A stretch of 64,000 bases of DNA from Planctomycetaceae bacterium (GTDB taxonomy: Bacteria; Planctomycetota; Phycisphaerae; SM23-33), in the NCBI GenBank assembly GCA_039680605.1, contig JBDKTA010000048.1, positions 1-64,000 on the forward strand, given 5' to 3'. The notes under the pieces are model-generated. The model ran no database searches. It worked only from the letters and a program-made list of their open reading frames with translations, and had not been told where the DNA came from. A program made the position numbers and the translations under genes. Below, piece after piece: positions 56,386 to 64,000 of this stretch. The number at the start of each line of letters is the position of its first letter. The stretch's first letter is position 1.

Positions 56386-57027
56386 ATGGCTTCGACGTGC
56401 AGGATGATGACGTTTGTCGCGGCCCTGCTGTGGGCGGGTGCATGCTGCGCCGACGGGCCGCCTTTGCCGACGGCGCAGGCGCCCGGAGCGGGCGCCGGCG
56501 GCGCGCCGGCGGAACGTGGCCCCACGCAGTTCACCCCCGGCGACCTGGGGCAATCGATCGCTTCGCTGCTGATCTTCGCCGGGCTGATGGCGATTCTGGG
56601 CAAATATGCCTGGAAGCCCATCGTCAAGCAACTTCAGACGCGCGAGGAACTCATCGCCCAGCGCGTGCGCCGGGCCGAGGAAGCCAAGACCAACGCCGAG
56701 GCGTTCCTGGAAACCAGCCGCGCCGGCGTCGAAAAGGCCCGTAGCGAGGCCCATGCCCTGGTGGCCCAGGCCCGCAAGGAATCCGAAGACCTGCGCGACT
56801 GCATCCTCCACCAGGCGCGCGACGAAGCCGACACCGTCGCTGAAAATGCCCGCCGCGACGTCGAGACCGCCCGCCGAGACGCCATGGCCCAACTGCAGGT
56901 GACCACCGCGGAATTGGCCGGCGAAATTGCCGCCGAGGCCCTCAAACGGCAGATCGATCCTCAGCAGCAGCAGCGGCTGGTTGAGGAATCGCTCAAGATC
57001 ATTCGCACTGCCGCCGGAGAACAGTGA
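56386..57027 (+). CDS. atpF: F1Fo ATP synthase subunit b
   Basis: Protein of 213 residues. After a signal-like start (TFVAALLWAGACCADG) and an Ala/Gly/Pro-rich stretch, one membrane helix (SIASLLIFAGLMAILGKYAW) leads into the long Glu/Arg-rich coiled coil (about 85-200) of the peripheral stalk. The added N-terminal segment of about 50 residues makes it longer than E. coli b (156). It starts 14 nt after the atpE stop. Confidence 0.93.
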   Translation: MASTCRMMTFVAALLWAGACCADGPPLPTAQAPGAGAGGAPAERGPTQFTPGDLGQSIASLLIFAGLMAILGKYAWKPIVKQLQTREELIAQRVRRAEEAKTNAEAFLETSRAGVEKARSEAHALVAQARKESEDLRDCILHQARDEADTVAENARRDVETARRDAMAQLQVTTAELAGEIAAEALKRQIDPQQQQRLVEESLKIIRTAAGEQ

Positions 57028-57617
57028 TGTCCGCCGCCTCGCGTGATATGTCCGCCGACGCCCAGACCCGGACCCGCCGCTGCGCCGATGCGCTGCTGGA
57101 TATTCTCGGCGCCGACGGCCCCGCCGACCGCCTGCTCCAGGAACTCCAGTCGCTCGATGCCCTCCAGGAGGAAGTGGCGGCCATGGAGGAACTCCTGATC
57201 GGCCAGAACCTCACCGAGCAGCGGCGCCAGGAGTTGATCGCCGCGATGTTCGCCAGCCGCAAGCAGCGGTTCGAGTCGCCTCGAGGCAGTCTGACGATGC
57301 TGCGGAGCCTCGGTCAGGAACTTGCCCAGGCGGTCGAGTGGCGGCGTCACAAGCTTCCGGTGACGCTGATCACGGCCGTGCCACTGACCGACGAGCAGGT
57401 CGAGGACGTCTCCACTCAGCTTCAAACCGCCTTGGGCGCGGAGCTCAGGCTTACCGCGTCCGTCGACGCCTCGATCGTCGGCGGGGCGGTGGTAAAAGTG
57501 GGCCAGAGCGTCTACGACGCGTCGGTGGCAGGGCGCCTGCGCCGCGTGCGGGACGAATTGAAGGCCCGGCTTTCGAACCGGCGAGGGGGCGAGCAAACCA
57601 AAGAGGGTGGGCAGTGA
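57027..57617 (+). CDS. atpH: F1Fo ATP synthase subunit delta
   Basis: Protein of 196 residues from ATG 57027, overlapping the atpF stop. It has the helical N-domain and the C-terminal stretch DASIVGGAVVKVGQSVYDAS (the usual IxGGxxVxxxDxxxDxS motif). It joins the stalk (subunit b) to the top of F1. Length is normal (~177-190). Confidence 0.92.
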   Translation: MSAASRDMSADAQTRTRRCADALLDILGADGPADRLLQELQSLDALQEEVAAMEELLIGQNLTEQRRQELIAAMFASRKQRFESPRGSLTMLRSLGQELAQAVEWRRHKLPVTLITAVPLTDEQVEDVSTQLQTALGAELRLTASVDASIVGGAVVKVGQSVYDASVAGRLRRVRDELKARLSNRRGGEQTKEGGQ

Positions 57618-57626
57618 GAGGCCGAC

Positions 57627-59324
57627 ATGAAGTTTGACATCAGTGAAATCGCCGGGATGATTCGCCAGGAGATCGCCGCCTCGCGCGACGCGCTGGACGT
57701 CTCGCGCATCGGGCGGGTAGTCGAAGTGGGCGACGGGATCGCCCGCATCGTCGGTCTGCCCGACGCCATGGCCGGCGAGATGCTCGAGTTCGAGAACGGC
57801 CGCATGGGGCAGGTCTTCAACCTCGAAGACCGCATCGTCGGCGGCGTGGTGTACGGCTCCAGCGAAGATATCCGCTCGGGCATGTCGGTGCGAACGACGG
57901 GGCGCCTGCTCCAACTGCCCGCCGGACCGGAAATGCTCGGGCGCGTCATCAGCCCGTTGGGCGAGCCCATCGACGGGAAAGGACCCATCAAGACCAGCCA
58001 GACCCGCCCGCTGGAAGTCATCGCCCCCGGCATCGCCGAGCGCCAGAGCGTCACCGAGCCGCTGTCGACGGGGATCAAGGCCGTCGACGCGATGATCCCC
58101 ATCGGGCGCGGTCAGCGCGAGCTGATCATCGGCGACCGCAAGACCGGCAAGACGGCCATCGCCGTCGACACGATCATCAACCAGAAAGACACCGGCGTCA
58201 TCTGCGTCTACGTGGCGGTGGGGCAGAAGGAATCGACCGTCGCCGGCGTGGTGGAAGTGCTCCGCCGGGCCGGGGCGATGGAGCATACCGTCGTCGTCAT
58301 CGCCTCCAGCAGCGAGGCGGCGCCGCTGCAATATATCGCTCCCTACGCCGGGTGCGCCATCGCCGAGTATTTCATGTACGCCCACGGCGCCGCCACGCTG
58401 GTCGTCTACGACGACCTGTCCAAGCAGGCCGCCGCCTACCGCCAGATCTCCCTGCTCCTGCGACGCCCGCCCGGACGCGAGGCCTACCCCGGAGATGTGT
58501 TCTATCTCCACAGCCGCCTGCTCGAACGAGCCTGCAAACTCGCCGAGCATTATGTGATTGTTCCCAAAGACGCCGACGAGCAGGCCCTGGCCGAGGCGGG
58601 CAAGGCCGCGCCCGATCAATACGTCGGCGTGCTGGGAATGACCAAGGCCAAGGAAGACCTCGCCGCCGCGGGGCACAACGAGACGCACGATATCCGCATG
58701 ATTCCCGGCACGGGCGGGTCGATGACGGCCTTGCCTATCTGCGAAACCCAGGAAGGCGAAGTTTCCGCCTACATCCCGACGAACCTGATCTCGATCACTG
58801 ACGGGCAGATCTACCTCGAACCGGCGCTGTTCTTCTCGGGCATCCGCCCGGCGATCAACGTGGGCATCTCGGTTAGCCGCGTGGGGTTCAAAGCCGCCTG
58901 GCCGGCGATGAAGCGCGTGGCCGCCAGCCTGCGCCTGGACCTGGCGGCGTATCGCGAGCTGGCGACGTTCGCCCAGCTCGGGATGGACCTGGATGCGGCC
59001 AGTCAGTCCAGCCTCGACCGCGGGCAGCGCCTGATCCGCCTGCTGACGCAGCCGCAATATCAGCCGATGCCGCCGACGGACCAGGTGATCTCGATCTTCG
59101 CCGGGACGCGCGGGCACCTGGACAGCCTGACGCCCGAGGAAGTGCCCGATTTCGAGCGCGGGCTGCTGCAGTACATCCCCGCCCAGGACAGCGACCTCTA
59201 CGAGCAGATCCGGTGCGAGCACACGCTGGACAAGACCGCCGAGAAGCGACTGGCCCGCCTGATCGAGGAATATAAACAGACGCAGTACCGCAGCGCCGGT
59301 CCCGATGGCGGGAAGGAAGCATAA
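57627..59324 (+). CDS. atpA: F1Fo ATP synthase subunit alpha with an insertion
   Basis: Protein of 565 residues, about 55 longer than usual. P-loop GDRKTGKT (residues 169-176) has Lys172 where Gln is usual (GDRQTGKT). The domain motifs [12 protein letters not shown] and [18 protein letters not shown] are standard, with the Arg finger in VGISVSRVG. The extra segment lies at about 307-360 (from [12 protein letters not shown] to [13 protein letters not shown]), between LERACKLAE and GSMTALPI, where E. coli has about 20 residues and Bacillus about 9. It starts 9 nt behind atpH. Confidence 0.95.
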   Translation: MKFDISEIAGMIRQEIAASRDALDVSRIGRVVEVGDGIARIVGLPDAMAGEMLEFENGRMGQVFNLEDRIVGGVVYGSSEDIRSGMSVRTTGRLLQLPAGPEMLGRVISPLGEPIDGKGPIKTSQTRPLEVIAPGIAERQSVTEPLSTGIKAVDAMIPIGRGQRELIIGDRKTGKTAIAVDTIINQKDTGVICVYVAVGQKESTVAGVVEVLRRAGAMEHTVVVIASSSEAAPLQYIAPYAGCAIAEYFMYAHGAATLVVYDDLSKQAAAYRQISLLLRRPPGREAYPGDVFYLHSRLLERACKLAEHYVIVPKDADEQALAEAGKAAPDQYVGVLGMTKAKEDLAAAGHNETHDIRMIPGTGGSMTALPICETQEGEVSAYIPTNLISITDGQIYLEPALFFSGIRPAINVGISVSRVGFKAAWPAMKRVAASLRLDLAAYRELATFAQLGMDLDAASQSSLDRGQRLIRLLTQPQYQPMPPTDQVISIFAGTRGHLDSLTPEEVPDFERGLLQYIPAQDSDLYEQIRCEHTLDKTAEKRLARLIEEYKQTQYRSAGPDGGKEA

Positions 59325-59329
59325 CCGCC

Positions 59330-61648
<2,319 letters not shown>

Positions 61649-61650
<2 letters not shown>

Positions 61651-61694
61651 TCAGTAATCAGTAATCGGTAATCAGTAATCAGTAATCGGTAATC
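61649..61694. repeat. AATCAGT heptamer array
   Basis: Six and a half units of AATCAGT or AATCGGT. Every third unit is the variant, so a 21-nt block occurs twice in exact copy. It begins in the atpD stop codon and ends about 20 nt before the nitroreductase start. Confidence 0.9.
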
Positions 61695-61713
61695 ACGACG
61701 AGGCATCCGGATT

Positions 61714-62223
61714 ATGGACTTCTACGACGTCATCCAGCGGCGCTGCAGCGTGCGGAAGTACCAGAACCGCCCGGTCGAGGACGACAAGCTCACGCGCATC
61801 CTCAATGCCGGGCGACTGGCGCCCTCGGGACGCAACCGCCAGGAATGGAAATTCGTCGTCGTGCGTGAGGAGGACACGCGGGCGGCGCTGGCCGCGGCCA
61901 GCGAACAGCCCTGGTTGGCGCGGGCGCCGGTCATCATCGCCGTGGCGGGGCTCAACCCCGACCGCGTCATGTCCTGCGGCATCGCGGCAGACCCCGTCGA
62001 CTGCGCCATCGCCATCGATCACATGGTGCTGGCCGCCACGGCAGAGGGGCTCGGCGCGTGCTGGGTCGGGCATTTTTCGCAGGAAGCCTGCTGCCAGATC
62101 CTGGACGTGCCTGCCACCGCCAAGATCATCGAGATGCTGGCGATGGGCTATTCTGACCAGGCCTGTGCGCCCAAGACCCGCAAAGGACTCGACGAGGTAG
62201 TCTCCTATGAGCGATTCACATGA
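61714..62223 (+). CDS. Nitroreductase-family protein
   Basis: Protein of 169 residues, a small FMN-binding nitroreductase fold. RRCSVRKYQNRPV at the start and LAPSGRNRQEWKFVVVRE supply the FMN phosphate and ring contacts. It ends with MGYSDQACAPKTRKGLDEVV. Substrate open (quinones, nitro or flavin-like compounds). It is inserted between atpD and atpC and overlaps atpC by 17 nt, so it is co-translated with atpC but set off from atpD by a repeat array. It is unlike any standard atp gene. Confidence 0.88.
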   Translation: MDFYDVIQRRCSVRKYQNRPVEDDKLTRILNAGRLAPSGRNRQEWKFVVVREEDTRAALAAASEQPWLARAPVIIAVAGLNPDRVMSCGIAADPVDCAIAIDHMVLAATAEGLGACWVGHFSQEACCQILDVPATAKIIEMLAMGYSDQACAPKTRKGLDEVVSYERFT

Positions 62224-62659
62224 GATGAAAATCGAGCACCCCGAGCGGCTCAAACCGTTCCACTGCGAACTGCTCGTGCCCGACGCCAAGATCTGCGACG
62301 TGCAGGCGGTCTACGCGGTCTTCCCGCTCATCGACGGGCTCATGGGCGTCCTGCACGGTCACGCCCCGATGATCGGACGCATCGGCGGCGGGGCCATGAC
62401 CCTGACCGGACCTAACGGGCGGCTGTGCCAGTTCTACGTCGCCGGCGGATTCGTCCAGATCACCCGCGAGAAGGTGACACTGTTGGCCGAAGAGTGCATC
62501 CCCGCCGACAAACTCGACCGCGAGGTCGTCTGGCAGGAACTCGAGGCCGTGCGCAAACGTCCCGTCACCACGGACGAAGAAGAGCAGGAACGCCTCCAGG
62601 CGATGGCCGCCGTGCGCGTCAAATTCCGCCTCGCCCAGCGAACCGCCAAGGGCAAGTAG
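62207..62659 (+). CDS. atpC: F1Fo ATP synthase subunit epsilon
   Basis: Protein of 150 residues from ATG 62207 (GAGG upstream; a second ATG at 62225 is possible). Beta-sandwich part FHCELLVPDAKICDVQAVYA and the Gly-rich PLIDGLMGVLHGHAPMIGRI turn are standard; the C-terminal part is a helix pair (EEEQERLQAMAAVRVKFRLA). It inhibits ATP hydrolysis. It starts inside the nitroreductase gene. Confidence 0.92.
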   Translation: MSDSHEMKIEHPERLKPFHCELLVPDAKICDVQAVYAVFPLIDGLMGVLHGHAPMIGRIGGGAMTLTGPNGRLCQFYVAGGFVQITREKVTLLAEECIPADKLDREVVWQELEAVRKRPVTTDEEEQERLQAMAAVRVKFRLAQRTAKGK

Positions 62660-62664
62660 CATCT

Positions 62665-63588
62665 ATGGGCGAACAACCACAACACCTCCGCATCGCCACG
62701 CGCGGCAGCGAATTGGCGTTGGCCCAGGCCGCCGCCGTGGGCGAGGCCCTGCGGCAGTGCCATCCGGAACTCTCCACCGAACTGGTTGTGATGACCACCC
62801 GCGGCGACCGGGAAAAGGGACCCTTGGCCGACGTCGGCGGCAAGGGGCTGTTCACGGCCGAACTCGAAGCGGCTTTGCGCGGCGGCAGAGCACATCTGGC
62901 GGTTCACTCGGCCAAGGATCTGCCCGCGGCGATGGATGAGGATCTGGTCATCGTCGCGGTTCCGCCGCGCGAGGACGCCCGCGACGCCCTGGTCAGCCCC
63001 GGCGGTTGTGCCGCGGCTGAGCTTCCCGCCGGGGCGCGGGTGGGCACCAGCAGCCTTCGCCGCAGTGCGCAGGTGCTGGCGATGCGCCCCGACCTGACGA
63101 TCGTGCCCCTGCGCGGCAACGTGCCCACGCGCGTGCGGAAGGTGCTCGACCTGCGCCAACTCGATGCCGCCGTGCTGGCCATGGCCGGGCTCATCCGCCT
63201 GGGCGCCCATAATGCCCACCGCGCCAACATCCATCCACTGACGCTCCAGGAATGTACCCCGGCGGCGGGGCAGGGGGCCCTGGCCTTGCAGTGCCTGGCC
63301 GCCTCGGAGGCGGCAGAGATTGTTCGCGCCATCGACGACGCCCCCAGCCGCGCCGCCCTGGAGGCCGAACGCGCCGTCCTGCGGGCACTTGGCGCCCAGT
63401 GCAATAGCTGCCTGGGCGTTCATGTTGCCCCCGGGCAGGGGCGATGGATGGCGATGGGAATGGCCGCCCGGGCCGACGGCAGCGGGATGATCCGTCTTCG
63501 CGAAGAAGCCCCGAGCGCCGCCGCCGCCGGCGATGCGCTGCTCAAGGCCCTGCTATCAAACGGCGCCCAGGAATTGCTCGCCTCGTAA
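62665..63588 (+). CDS. hemC: Porphobilinogen deaminase (hydroxymethylbilane synthase)
   Basis: Protein of 307 residues from ATG 62665; the longer frame from 62425 reads through atpC and is rejected. Motifs: RIATRGSELALAQA, KGLFTAELEAALRGG, HSAKDLPAAM, GTSSLRRSAQVL and RGNVPTRVRKVL. The dipyrromethane cofactor Cys lies in ALGAQCNSCLGVHV; the usual context is GGCxxPxG, so Pro is replaced by a second Cys. It makes tetrapyrrole from four porphobilinogens. It starts 5 nt behind atpC. Confidence 0.95.
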   Translation: MGEQPQHLRIATRGSELALAQAAAVGEALRQCHPELSTELVVMTTRGDREKGPLADVGGKGLFTAELEAALRGGRAHLAVHSAKDLPAAMDEDLVIVAVPPREDARDALVSPGGCAAAELPAGARVGTSSLRRSAQVLAMRPDLTIVPLRGNVPTRVRKVLDLRQLDAAVLAMAGLIRLGAHNAHRANIHPLTLQECTPAAGQGALALQCLAASEAAEIVRAIDDAPSRAALEAERAVLRALGAQCNSCLGVHVAPGQGRWMAMGMAARADGSGMIRLREEAPSAAAAGDALLKALLSNGAQELLAS

Positions 63589-64000
63589 CCCTCCACAGGT
63601 GCCGGGTGCCATGGCGGCTATCCATCCATCCACCCATCCATCCATCCATCCATCTCTGCATCGGGCGGAATTTTCGTCCTGAGGATTTGCCCCGCCGCCA
63701 AAGCAATCGTACGTTCCCGGCAGTGATTCGTTGCGCCCCATGTGAAGGTGATTGCGCCACGTTAAAACTGAAAAAGTTTCCCCGCCCTTAATCAAGCCGC
63801 TCCCCTGCCGAACCGATGACCTGTGTGGGTCAGTTTTGCATAAGGAAGCGGTTGTTGTTGGCGGATGGGAAAGACGGCCTGACGGAGGAACACGCGACGC
63901 TGGACTATGCCCTGAAAGGAGGTGGTCGGGTAAGGGCAGCAGGCAAAGCGCCGCTCCAGCAGTGTCCCCCTGTGGTCGTCATGCCAGACAAGAACAACAG
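63589..64000. other. Gap at the window end with a tetramer array
   Basis: CATC tetramers fill 63620-63654. After that no open frame with gene-like codon use was found. ATG 63981 followed by CCAGACAAGAACAACAG could begin a gene (MPDKNN) that leaves the window, without a clear ribosome site. AAAGGAGGTGG at 63918 resembles a ribosome site but no gene follows it. Confidence 0.4.

Noticed and set aside
56961-59222. A 753-residue open frame on the minus strand over atpH and atpA
   Set aside because: It covers clearly identified ATP synthase genes on the plus strand and has no motif.

Overview
This is a GC-rich bacterial chromosome segment. Gene content points to a Planctomycetota, most likely of the Phycisphaerae type: a type IV prepilin-like protein, a PEP-CTERM protein, two formylglycine sulfatases (one with a Tat leader), a Tat-exported aldo/keto reductase, a run of small glycan-catabolism-like enzymes, and the order ribH-nusB-ftsY. 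This assignment is inferred from content; the window carries no rRNA or other phylogenetic marker that settles it.

Layout. 0-6 kb: a sensor kinase/pseudopilin pair, two unidentified small genes, then ribH, nusB, ftsY and tRNA-Asn. 6-7.6 kb: a repeat-bounded GIY-YIG gene directly behind the tRNA, and a lipoprotein/membrane-protein pair. 7.8-16.7 kb: a methyltransferase, a Tat aldo/keto reductase, a VTT membrane protein, an erythromycin-esterase-like protein, a GIY-YIG remnant, a secreted HEAT-like protein, an ABC-F ATPase and a small Cys-rich secreted protein. 16.9-22.5 kb: a ferredoxin-like aldo/keto reductase, a large membrane protein, a membrane-anchored phosphatase and an alpha/beta hydrolase. 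23-29.3 kb: a three-gene c-di-GMP signalling operon (giant hybrid kinase with HPt, HD-GYP regulator, GGDEF regulator). 29.8-41.7 kb: a catabolic neighbourhood with a 2-hydroxyacid dehydrogenase, creatininase-like amidohydrolase, BNR/Asp-box propeller, two UroD-fold proteins, DHDPS/NAL-type lyase, GH43-like propeller, two sulfatases and a PEP-CTERM protein. 42-44.6 kb: a zinc/manganese-type ABC transporter operon with a Fur-box-like palindrome in its promoter. 45-53.9 kb: asd, a frameshifted four-helix-bundle gene, a VWA protein, truA, a PilZ protein, the pyrR-pyrB-pyrC operon, an orphan and a radical SAM enzyme. 54.1-63.6 kb: the complete F1Fo ATP synthase operon (two AtpI-like genes, a, c, b, delta, alpha, gamma, beta, epsilon) with a nitroreductase gene wedged between atpD and atpC, followed by hemC.

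The most unusual feature is the intergenic DNA. Nearly every gap is filled with short inverted or degenerate tandem repeats from about ten families. Several are arrays of 7-9 nt units with an inverted partner. Many begin at, or inside, the stop codon of the preceding gene or just behind the tRNA. Two small-ORF families (GIY-YIG and four-helix bundle) sit between inverted copies of such repeats, which suggests repeat-bounded mobile cassettes. Coding calls come from reading the given translations and DNA; no database search was possible.
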